17,205 bases of DNA, from positions 1 to 17,205 of the forward strand of contig CAXSAX010000051.1 of NCBI GenBank assembly GCA_964235495.1, written 5' to 3'. Shown here piece by piece: positions 1 through 5,790 of the stretch (position 1 is its first letter; each line of letters opens with the position of its first letter). Position numbers and translations under genes: made by a program. The notes under the pieces were generated by a model that worked only from the letters and a program-made list of their open reading frames with translations, was not told the DNA's origin and did not search any database. The DNA is from LMUY01 sp964235495. Its GTDB lineage: Bacteria > Pseudomonadota > Alphaproteobacteria > Acetobacterales > Acetobacteraceae.

Positions 1-347
1 ATCACCCGGCCGAGCCAGGCGTCGCACGGCGCCAGCGCGGCGCGGGCGGAGCGGCCGGAGGCCCACGCGGCGCGGGCCGTGCTGCCGGGCCCGATGCCGT
101 CCAGCGGCGCATAGGCCATCGCCTGCGCCGTGACGCCGCGGAATCCCACGATCTCGGCCGGCACCTCACGCCCGTCCCGCGCCGCCAGGGTCAGCCGGTC
201 TCCGACGCTGAGCAGGGCGCCCAGGCCCGCCACCTCGACCGACAGCCCCGACACCGCGGCGACCCGCCCCTGCGCCGCCACCGCGCCGATCTCGGCAACC
301 CGGGCGTGTGCCTGGCGCGTTCGCTCGGAAAAGGCGGATTGTAGCAT
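1..347 (-). CDS. fliI: Flagellum-specific ATPase FliI, N-terminal part (cut by window edge)
   Basis: Encodes the first 115 residues of a FliI-type ATPase, the cytoplasmic motor that feeds flagellar subunits into the export gate. Only the N-terminal beta-barrel region is present: a GRVAAVSGLSVEV strand, then AEIVGFRG, then DGIGPGS and ending LGRV, which matches the order in FliI just before its 'LGRVLD.LGRPLD' segment. The Walker A motif and the catalytic core lie beyond position 1. The start ATG (345-347) is the only in-frame ATG with an open frame upstream of these motifs; an in-frame stop precedes it and a weak GGTAAG lies about 8 bases upstream. The gene is divergent from ctrA, and flagellar genes are classic CtrA targets. 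Other members of the F1-like export ATPase family (type III secretion SctN) are possible from this much sequence, but the flagellar version is more likely here. Confidence 0.82.
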   Translation of the reverse strand, partial: MLQSAFSERTRQAHARVAEIGAVAAQGRVAAVSGLSVEVAGLGALLSVGDRLTLAARDGREVPAEIVGFRGVTAQAMAYAPLDGIGPGSTARAAWASGRSARAALAPCDAWLGRV

Positions 348-430
348 TATTGAACTTACCTGTGCATCTATGACGGTTTAAGCGACGTAAATCCGGGATA
401 TGCTGGGCTGTTAGGGGCTCCGCAAAAAAT

Positions 431-475
431 ATGCACGCATGAGATGAAAAATTCGTAGCCATGCACACGTATGAG
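431..475. promoter_or_regulatory. Pair of dyad-like repeats upstream of ctrA
   Basis: Two related sequences, ATGCACGCATGAG (431-443) and ATGCACACGTATGAG (461-475), lie in direct orientation with starts 30 bases apart. Each carries an internal inverted repeat: ATGC-AC-GCAT in the first, CATGC-ACAC-GTATG (one mismatch) in the second. They sit 41-85 bases upstream of the ctrA start, between ctrA and fliI. Roughly three helical turns of spacing fits a cooperatively bound operator. No known binding protein is assigned. Confidence 0.35.
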
Positions 476-515
476 TGGTAACGTTCTCGCAGTAAATCAG
501 CGCGGAGTTCAACCC

Positions 516-1256
516 ATGCGTGTTCTGCTCGTCGAGGATGACGTGACTGCGGCCCGGGGCATCGCCCTGATGCTGAAATCAGGCGGCCTGATCGTGGACA
601 CCACCGAAACGGGGGAGGAAGCGCTCGAACTGGTCCGCCACTACGACTACGACATCGTCGTGCTGGACCTCATGCTGCCCGACATGGAGGGCTACGAGGT
701 GGTGCGCCGCATGCGGGCCGCGCGGATGGAAACCCCGGTGCTGATCCTGTCCGGCCTGTCCCGCCCCGCTGCCAAGGTCAAGGGCTTCGGCGTTGGCGCC
801 GACGACTTCATCACCAAGCCGTTCGACAAGGCCGAGTTGGTGGCGCGGATGCAGGCGGTGGTCCGCCGCAGCAAGGGCTACAGCCAGCCGACCCTGCGCA
901 TCGGCAGCCTGCAGCTGAACCTGGACAGCCGCGAGGTGCTGGTGGCCGGCGCCCCCGTCCACCTGACGGGCAAGGAATACTCGATCCTGGAGCTGCTGGT
1001 GCTGCGCAAGGGCATGGTGCTGACCAAGGAAGCCTTCCTCAACCACCTGTATGGCGGCATGGACGAGCCAGAGATGAAGATCATCGACGTGTTCATCTGC
1101 AAGCTGCGCAAGAAGCTGGCGCAGGCCGGCGCGGACAACCTGATCGGCACCGTGTGGGGCCGCGGCTACATGATGCGGGACCCGGCGGCCGAGCCGGCGC
1201 GCTACCCGGTCGAGATGGCCGAGCCGCTGCCGATGCGCAGCCTGAGCGCCGCCTAA
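516..1256 (+). CDS. ctrA: Cell-cycle response regulator CtrA
   Basis: OmpR-class response regulator of 246 residues, the master transcription factor that controls cell cycle, flagellar and chemotaxis genes in Alphaproteobacteria. The receiver domain (about 1-115) has the acidic pair in VEDD, the phospho-acceptor Asp51 in VVLDLMLPD, switch Ser79 in LILSG and conserved Lys101 in TKPF. The winged-helix domain (about 125-230) is nearly word for word CtrA: HLTGKEYSILELL, NHLYGGMDEPEMKIIDVFICKLRKKL and TVWGRGYMMRDP. The frame is open from 471, but the CtrA proteins start at MRVLL; GGAG at 504-507 stands eight bases before the ATG at 516, which supports that start. A phosphorelay (CckA-ChpT in other species) would phosphorylate it; those genes are not here. 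The C-terminal tail beyond MRDP is longer than in Caulobacter by about 20 residues, with no recognisable motif. Confidence 0.96.
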   Translation: MRVLLVEDDVTAARGIALMLKSGGLIVDTTETGEEALELVRHYDYDIVVLDLMLPDMEGYEVVRRMRAARMETPVLILSGLSRPAAKVKGFGVGADDFITKPFDKAELVARMQAVVRRSKGYSQPTLRIGSLQLNLDSREVLVAGAPVHLTGKEYSILELLVLRKGMVLTKEAFLNHLYGGMDEPEMKIIDVFICKLRKKLAQAGADNLIGTVWGRGYMMRDPAAEPARYPVEMAEPLPMRSLSAA

Positions 1257-1277
1257 GCGCCATTTGACCCACGGTCC

Positions 1278-1309
1278 CCGGCCCTCTTCCCAAGCAGGGA
1301 GAGGGCCGG
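1278..1309. terminator. Hairpin after ctrA, probable terminator
   Basis: CCGGCCCTCTTCCC and GGGAGAGGGCCGG form a stem with one bulged base and a five-base loop, 21 bases after the ctrA stop. No T-run follows, so it is either a GC-only terminator or a processing/stability hairpin. Confidence 0.5.
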
Positions 1310-1464
1310 CGCAGGCGCGCTGCGGCTTGTGGGCCGCAGGGTCGCAGTAAGCACGAAAACCTGGACGGGAGCGTTTTGCTGCACGGCCAAGCAACGATTC
1401 GTACACTGATGAACCCGTATCTTGCCTGGGCGGAACAATCCGGCACAGCACAAGATTGGACATC

Positions 1465-1881
1465 ATGAAAGCCTATCTTCCTTTTGCAGCCCTGCTCCTC
1501 GTGTCCGGTTGCGCTTCGATCATCTCGGGCACCACGCAGGAGGTCGCCATCAACAGCTCGCCGGACGGTGCCACCTGCGACATCACGCGAGATGGCGTCC
1601 GTGTGCAGCAGGTCGTCACGCCGGCCAGCACCATCGTGCAGCGGACCAACCACGATCTCCTGGTTGCGTGCAGAAAGCCGGGCTACCAGGCCGCGACCGC
1701 CACCGACCCGTCCGGCCTGGAGCCGTGGGTGTTCGGCAACCTGCTGGCCGGCGGCGTCATTGGGCTGGTCGTCGATCTCTCGACCGGCGCTGACAACAAG
1801 TACGCCTCGCCCGCTTCCATCGTTCTACAGCCCAGCCCACCGCCGGTGGCGCAGCAGGGCGGCACAAGGCCGGTCAGCTAG
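1465..1881 (+). CDS. Small putative lipoprotein
   Basis: Predicted protein of 138 residues with a clear lipoprotein signal: MKAYLPF, a hydrophobic stretch, then the lipobox LVSGC with the modified cysteine at about residue 16. The mature part begins ASIISGTTQEVAINSSPDGATCDI, a pattern I associate with PEGA-like beta-sandwich lipoproteins of Proteobacteria. A glycine-rich hydrophobic segment (NLLAGGVIGLVVDLSTGA) follows near residues 93-110 and could be a second membrane-associated stretch. The ATG at 1465 is preferred over an in-frame TTG at 1456 because it gives a normal short, basic N-terminus; no strong Shine-Dalgarno sequence is visible for either. It stands alone between ctrA and a repeat-filled gap. 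Its function is unknown; an envelope location is the only firm inference. Confidence 0.78.
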   Translation: MKAYLPFAALLLVSGCASIISGTTQEVAINSSPDGATCDITRDGVRVQQVVTPASTIVQRTNHDLLVACRKPGYQAATATDPSGLEPWVFGNLLAGGVIGLVVDLSTGADNKYASPASIVLQPSPPPVAQQGGTRPVS

Positions 1882-1926
1882 AGCATCATCCGACCAAACG
1901 GGGTCACCCGTCGGACAAAGATGCTC
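1881..1926. repeat. Nested hairpin repeat downstream of the lipoprotein gene
   Basis: GAGCATC (1881-1887) pairs with GATGCTC (1920-1926), enclosing a second stem made by CCGA...ACGGG and CCCGTCGG around a GTCA loop. It begins at the last base of the lipoprotein stop codon. The style resembles dispersed intergenic palindromes common in alphaproteobacterial genomes; membership in a family is recalled, not searched. Confidence 0.6.
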
Positions 1927-1944
1927 GCAAAAACATAAGCTTAG

Positions 1945-1980
1945 AGTGTTTTCCGTGCGGTTATCAGCACGGAAAACGCT
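1945..1980. terminator. 14-bp stem-loop, terminator-like or dispersed repeat
   Basis: AGTGTTTTCCGTGC (1945-1958) pairs with GCACGGAAAACGCT (1967-1980) with a single G-T wobble and an eight-base loop, followed by TTTAA. It could terminate the lipoprotein transcript. Together with the hairpin at 1881-1926 it looks like one two-hairpin intergenic repeat unit. Confidence 0.55.
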
Positions 1981-1989
1981 TTAAGAGGG

Positions 1990-2148
1990 TGCTGAAAACT
2001 CCGCGAAGCAAGGATCGGGGCTTCGCCCCGAACCCCACCAGAGGACAGTCGTCCTCTGGACACCTAGAAATAGGGGTAAAGGGGATCACCATCCCCTTTC
2101 GGGTGCAGGGCAGAGCCCTGCAGGATGTATCCTCGGCCTTTTTCAGCA
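1990..2148. repeat. Modular hairpin element with terminal inverted repeats (copy A)
   Basis: A 159-base gene-free block bounded by TGCTGAAAA (1990-1998) and its exact inverse TTTTCAGCA (2140-2148). Inside are four perfect short hairpins of unrelated sequence in a row: CGGGGC-ttc-GCCCCG (2016-2030), CCAGAGGAC-agtc-GTCCTCTGG (2038-2059), AAAGGGGAT-cacc-ATCCCCTTT (2078-2099) and TGCAGGGC-aga-GCCCTGCA (2104-2122). A related copy lies inverted at 14303-14403. It encodes no protein. With the two hairpins before it, this accounts for nearly all of the 324-base gap between the lipoprotein gene and htrA. Confidence 0.72.
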
Positions 2149-2174
2149 GCCTGCTAAGCCGCCTTGCCGGCTGT

Positions 2175-2199
2175 GGCCCGGGGCTCGCCGCCCCGGGCC
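2175..2199 (-). terminator. Perfect GC hairpin after htrA
   Basis: GGCCCGGGGC (2175-2184) and GCCCCGGGCC (2190-2199) form a perfect 10-bp stem with a five-base loop just past the htrA stop. No T-run follows on the minus strand, so termination is inferred from position and stem strength only. Confidence 0.5.
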
Positions 2200-2205
2200 T
2201 GCCGC

Positions 2206-3732
2206 TCAGCCCTCGTCGGGCGTGACGGAGGCGGGAGCCACCGCCACGAACGCTGCCGTGCCGTCCCGCACGATGCGCAGCGCCGTCGCCTTGCCGCCGG
2301 ACGTGGCGGCATGGATCGCCGACACCGCATCCTCCGGCGAGGCCACCGCCTTGTTGCCCACGCCCACCACCACGTCGCCCTGCTGCAGCCCGGCCTGCTC
2401 CGCCGGCGAGCCCGGCCGCACCTCCGCCACCACGGCGCCATGGATGCGGGCCGGCAGGTTGAGTTGGGCCCGCATGTCCGGCGAGAGCGGCGCCAGCGCC
2501 AGGCCGATGCCCGGATGCTGCTGGTCAGCCGCATCCGCATGGGCCGACTCGCCCGGCAGGGTCGTCACCGTGACGGCCACATCCTTGGCGCCGCCGTCCC
2601 GCAACAAGTGGAGGCTGGCGGTCTCGCCGGGCTTGACCGCCGCCACATGCACCGCGAGGTCCCGCGGGTCGGTGATCTTGGCGCCGTTCACCGACTCGAT
2701 GACGTCGCCGGGCTCCAGGCCCGCCTTGGCGGCCGGGCTGTCCGGTTCGACGCCGGCCACCAGCGCGCCGGCCGAGGATGGCAGGTGCAGCGCCGCCGTC
2801 ATCGGCCCGCCCAGCGGCTGCGCCTGCACGCCGAGGTAGCCGCGGGTGACATGGCCGGTGCGCTCCAGCTCCGCCACCACGCTGCGCACGGTGTCGGATG
2901 GGATGGCGAAGCCGATGCCGACGCTGCCGCCGGACGGCGAGATGATCGCGGTGTTGACGCCGACCACCTTGCCATCCTGGGTGAACAGCGGCCCGCCGGA
3001 GTTGCCCTGGTTGATCGGCGCGTCCACCTGGATGAACGAGTCGTACGGGCCGGAGCCGATGTCCCGCCCGCGGGCGGACACGATGCCGGCGCTGACGCTG
3101 CCGCCCAGGCCGAACGGGTTGCCCATGGCGACCACCCACTGGCCGGGCTTAATGGCGTCCGACTCGCCGAGCTGGATGAACGGCAGCTTGTGCCCGGCAT
3201 CCACCCGCAGCACCGCGAGGTCCGAGCGCGGGTCGCGCCCGATCACCTTGGCTGGCAGCTGCGTGCCGTCGTCCAGCGTCACCGACACGGACATCGCGTC
3301 CTTCACCACGTGGTTGTTGGTCACCACGGTGCCGTTGGCGTCGATGATGAAGCCCGAGCCGCGCGCCTCGACGCCGTGGCCCCGGCCTTCACCCTGGCCC
3401 TCGCCGAAATGCGGCATGCCCGGGAAACGGGGCATTGCCCCCTCGTCGTCGGCCGGCATCTCGCGCAGCTTGGTGGTGATGGACACCACGGCCGGGCGCA
3501 CCTGCGTCACCAGGTTGGAGAAGTCGGGCAGCAGCGTCTGCGTCGGGGCCAGCTGGATCGCGCCGGAGGACGCCTGGGTGGCGGAGGTGGTGGCGGGCGC
3601 CTCGTCGGCCCAGCCGATATGGCCGGCCGCGTAGCCGCCGAGGGCGGTGCCGGCGAGCAGCACGGCCACAAAGACGTTGCGGGCGGGCCGGCGCTTGGCG
3701 GGCCGGCGCTCGGCGGGCGGGTGATCTTGCAT
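2206..3732 (-). CDS. DegP/HtrA-family periplasmic serine protease (Do)
   Basis: 508-residue trypsin-like protease that degrades or refolds damaged envelope proteins. An N-terminal basic stretch and one hydrophobic segment (about 19-38) form a signal peptide or membrane anchor. The protease domain (about 70-275) has the full catalytic triad: His141 in TNNHVV, Asp171 in SDLAVLRV and Ser245 in GNSGGPL. Two PDZ domains follow, at about 285-380 (RGYLGVQAQPL, SPAAKAGLEPGDVI) and 405-500 (SPAEQAGLQQGDVV). The length and domain order match the DegP/DegQ/MucD type. The glycine-, glutamate- and histidine-rich loop near 105-121 (HFGEGQGEGRGHG) corresponds to the variable LA-loop region. The ATG at 3730-3732 gives a complete signal, although the upstream Shine-Dalgarno is weak. 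The gene is alone on its strand. A stress-inducible promoter would be expected but I could not identify one. Confidence 0.94.
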   Translation of the reverse strand: MQDHPPAERRPAKRRPARNVFVAVLLAGTALGGYAAGHIGWADEAPATTSATQASSGAIQLAPTQTLLPDFSNLVTQVRPAVVSITTKLREMPADDEGAMPRFPGMPHFGEGQGEGRGHGVEARGSGFIIDANGTVVTNNHVVKDAMSVSVTLDDGTQLPAKVIGRDPRSDLAVLRVDAGHKLPFIQLGESDAIKPGQWVVAMGNPFGLGGSVSAGIVSARGRDIGSGPYDSFIQVDAPINQGNSGGPLFTQDGKVVGVNTAIISPSGGSVGIGFAIPSDTVRSVVAELERTGHVTRGYLGVQAQPLGGPMTAALHLPSSAGALVAGVEPDSPAAKAGLEPGDVIESVNGAKITDPRDLAVHVAAVKPGETASLHLLRDGGAKDVAVTVTTLPGESAHADAADQQHPGIGLALAPLSPDMRAQLNLPARIHGAVVAEVRPGSPAEQAGLQQGDVVVGVGNKAVASPEDAVSAIHAATSGGKATALRIVRDGTAAFVAVAPASVTPDEG

Positions 3733-3885
3733 GATGGTGGTTCCGTTGCGGCAGATGACGTTGGATCAGCAACACTCCATTAGGGCCGGCAAGCTAGACG
3801 TTGCCTGTGCGCAGTGATGAAAACGCAGACACCTGCGGCGGGCTAGCCGCCGGGGGCGGGGATGCGCTAGGTCTGCCGCCTCGGC

Positions 3886-3957
3886 GCCGGGTTAGCACAG
3901 TGGTAGTGCAGTGGTTTTGTAAACCAAAGGTCGGGGGTTCAAATCCCTCACCCGGCA
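3886..3957 (+). tRNA. tRNA-Thr (anticodon UGU)
   Basis: Folds as a cloverleaf: acceptor GCCGGGT with ACCCGGC, D arm GCAC/GTGC, anticodon arm GTGGT-TTTGTAA-ACCAA, variable AGGTC, T arm GGGGG-TTCAAAT-CCCTC, discriminator A. The anticodon at 3918-3920 is TGT, reading ACA threonine codons. The outermost anticodon-stem pair is G-A, a mismatch. CCA is not encoded, which is usual outside gammaproteobacteria and some other groups. It lies 39 bases upstream of the transglycosylase start, on the same strand. Confidence 0.93.
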
Positions 3958-3996
3958 GGCCGGCACGGTCAGCCGCCGAAACGGGCAGGTGGTGAT

Positions 3997-4737
3997 TTGG
4001 GCCGGTTGCGATCGACGTTGGGCTGGATGGCGGTCGCCGCCTGGTTCGGCGCCGCCGCGCCGCCGCCGCGCCCGGTTCCGGACGACGCCGCCTGCGGGAC
4101 GGCCATCGCCGCGACCGAGAAAGGCCTGCCCCCCAAGCTGCTGGGCGCCATCGGTGTCACCGAGAGCGGGCGGGTGGCCGGCGGCCGGGTGGTGCCGTGG
4201 CCTTGGACGATCGACATGGGCGGCGCCGGGCAGTTCTTTGCCAGCAAGGCCGACGCGGTCGCCGCCGTGCAGGCGTTGCAGGCGTCCGGGGTGCAGTCCA
4301 TCGACGTGGGCTGCATGCAGATCAACCTGCTGCACCACCCGGCCGCCTTCGCCTCCCTGGACGAGGCGTTCGACCCGGCGGCCAACGCCGGCTATGCCCG
4401 CCGCTTCCTGCTCGAGCTGTTCCGCGCGGCGGGCAACTGGCCGGACGCGGTGGCGGCTTACCACTCGCACACGCCGGAGCTGGCGGCGGATTACCGGCGC
4501 CGGGTCATGGCGGCCTGGCCGCTGGCGGCCCAGTATGCCGGCGCGTCCGGCATCGGCCCGGCTCCCCTCGTCAGCCCCATCTACACGGCGGAGTTCCAGC
4601 GGCGGCTCGCGCAGGAGGTGAAGGATTTGGCGCAGCTGGATGCGAGGTTCGGCGGGGATCTTGTTGTCGATCCAGCAAAACAGGCCGCGATCTACCCGGC
4701 TCGCCGCCGGGCTGCGCGGATCGCCGCGCCTCGCTAG
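3997..4737 (+). CDS. Secreted lytic transglycosylase (SLT domain)
   Basis: 246-residue protein that would cleave the MurNAc-GlcNAc bond of peptidoglycan in the periplasm. After a signal peptide (MGRLRST, then a hydrophobic run to about residue 21) the SLT-like fold shows the catalytic Glu56 in AIGVTESGR, the GCMQINL segment at 105-111 and AYHSHTPELAADYRRRV near 154-170, all in normal order. The preferred start is a TTG at 3997 because it supplies the basic n-region and has AGGTGG four bases upstream; the first ATG (4027) would shorten the signal and remove its charges. The C-terminal 70 residues have no recognised domain. Its stop codon overlaps that of the convergent FkbM gene. It could serve flagellar or secretion assembly, but nothing in the sequence assigns it. 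Confidence 0.87.
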   Translation: MGRLRSTLGWMAVAAWFGAAAPPPRPVPDDAACGTAIAATEKGLPPKLLGAIGVTESGRVAGGRVVPWPWTIDMGGAGQFFASKADAVAAVQALQASGVQSIDVGCMQINLLHHPAAFASLDEAFDPAANAGYARRFLLELFRAAGNWPDAVAAYHSHTPELAADYRRRVMAAWPLAAQYAGASGIGPAPLVSPIYTAEFQRRLAQEVKDLAQLDARFGGDLVVDPAKQAAIYPARRRAARIAAPR

Positions 4738-5690
4738 GGCGTGGCCACCACGTCGATGTGGTCCACGCCCGCCGTCTCGTAGGCCGCCATCACCGTGGCG
4801 ATGGATTGACCCGGCTCGAAGCTGCCGTCCAGCCCGAGTGCCGCGAGCCGGTAGCCAAGCCCTTGCAGCCAGCCCAAATATCCCGGCCCGTCGATGCCGG
4901 ACACCGCCGCGAGCTGACCCGGGCTGAACTCGCTGACGATCACCGGGCGGCAGCGGCGCAGCATGGTCTCCGCGCCTAGCAAGGCAACATGTTCAGCGCC
5001 TTCCACGTCGATCTTCACCAGATCGATGCGCTGGCTGGAACTTACCAGCTGGTCCACCGGCAGGGCCGCCACCGTCTGCGCCGCGAGCAGTCCGGCCTCG
5101 CCGCAGGCCGTCACCGTGCCGTTGCTGTCGAAGCTGTGCAGCGCCAGCACCCCGAGCGCCTGGGCGGCGGCGGCCTGGCACACGGCCATGTGGGCGAAGC
5201 CGTTGGCCAGCCGGCTCGCTTCCAGCAGGCGGGCATTGGCCGGGTTGGGCTCCACCGCCAGCACATAGCCGCCCGGCCCGACCAGCGCCGCCGCCAGCAA
5301 GGCGAACACGCCGATGTTGGCGCCGAGGTCGAGCGCGCCCATGCCCGGGCGCAGCACCCGGCGCAGCACCGCGGCCACGTGCGGGTCGTACTGGCCGGCG
5401 GCGGCGTGCCGGCCCACCGCCTCGTCCGTCACGGGGGCGTAGAGGCGGTAATCCGGCAGCGTCACCAGCCGCACCTCGCCCTCCTGCCGCCGCAGCAGCC
5501 CGCGCCGGCTGAACTCTGCGCTGCCCAGGTAGTTGGCCACCACCGCCTCCAGCGCCTGGCCGGCCTGGGCGCTGTGCCCGGCCCACTCCTCCGGGTTGGG
5601 ATTGCGCCCCAGGATCAGCCGGAAGCACGCCAGGATGTCGGCGGCCGTGGCCGCGGCATCGAATGGCGGCGCAAGAGGCTCGGATGTCAT
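4734..5690 (-). CDS. FkbM-family SAM-dependent methyltransferase
   Basis: 318-residue predicted methyltransferase of the FkbM family, which methylates hydroxyls on sugars or other surface or secondary metabolites. The SAM-binding motif I is DLGANIGVF (121-129), followed by the ribose-binding acidic segment AVEPNP (145-150) and the family hallmark LVKIDVEGAEH (224-234). Residues about 15-63 (FRLILGRNPNPEEWAGHSAQ..., LGSAEFSRR) resemble the DUF4214-like helical module that often precedes glycosylation enzymes. The ATG at 5688-5690 has GGAGGA upstream at a long 12-base spacing. The gene is divergent from the plus-strand glycosylation pair with a 100-base shared upstream region, which suggests a joint role; the acceptor is unknown. 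All key motifs are intact, in contrast to the neighbour at 5791. Confidence 0.9.
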   Translation of the reverse strand: MTSEPLAPPFDAAATAADILACFRLILGRNPNPEEWAGHSAQAGQALEAVVANYLGSAEFSRRGLLRRQEGEVRLVTLPDYRLYAPVTDEAVGRHAAAGQYDPHVAAVLRRVLRPGMGALDLGANIGVFALLAAALVGPGGYVLAVEPNPANARLLEASRLANGFAHMAVCQAAAAQALGVLALHSFDSNGTVTACGEAGLLAAQTVAALPVDQLVSSSQRIDLVKIDVEGAEHVALLGAETMLRRCRPVIVSEFSPGQLAAVSGIDGPGYLGWLQGLGYRLAALGLDGSFEPGQSIATVMAAYETAGVDHIDVVATP

Positions 5691-5718
5691 GCGGCGGTGC
5701 TATCCTCCCCGCCCAGGA

Positions 5719-5742
5719 CTGTCGAGCGGAGGCTGTCGAGCG
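5719..5742. promoter_or_regulatory. Direct repeat in the divergent promoter region
   Basis: CTGTCGAGCG occurs twice (5719-5728 and 5733-5742), starts 14 bases apart, midway between the divergent starts at 5690 and 5791. A small perfect hairpin, CGCGGC-agc-GCCGCG, follows at 5758-5772. This is a candidate site for shared regulation of both transcripts; the binding protein is unknown and the repeats could be chance in GC-rich DNA. Confidence 0.3.
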
Positions 5743-5790
5743 CCGGCCATTGCGCCCCGCGGCAGCGCCGCGCTAGGCATCGGGGGCGCC

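Noticed and set aside
166..468. Minus-strand frame with an N-terminal ATG overlapping fliI
   Set aside because: It is the neighbouring reading frame of fliI; the FliI motifs are all in the frame starting at 347.
471..515. Upstream start for CtrA at 471
   Set aside because: CtrA proteins begin at MRVLL and the Shine-Dalgarno at 504-507 serves the ATG at 516.
1434..1461. GGAAC-N17-GATT resembling an EcfG-type stress promoter before the lipoprotein gene
   Set aside because: The would-be transcription start falls inside or after the ATG at 1465 and the -10 element lacks the CGTT match.
2164..3783. 539-codon plus-strand open frame
   Set aside because: Antisense to htrA, whose triad and PDZ domains are unambiguous; the frame is His/Arg/Gly-rich with no recognisable family.
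3886..3957. tRNA-Thr as an integration site for a mobile element
   Set aside because: No integrase gene and no repeat of the tRNA 3' end were seen within the window; the downstream gene is an ordinary transglycosylase.
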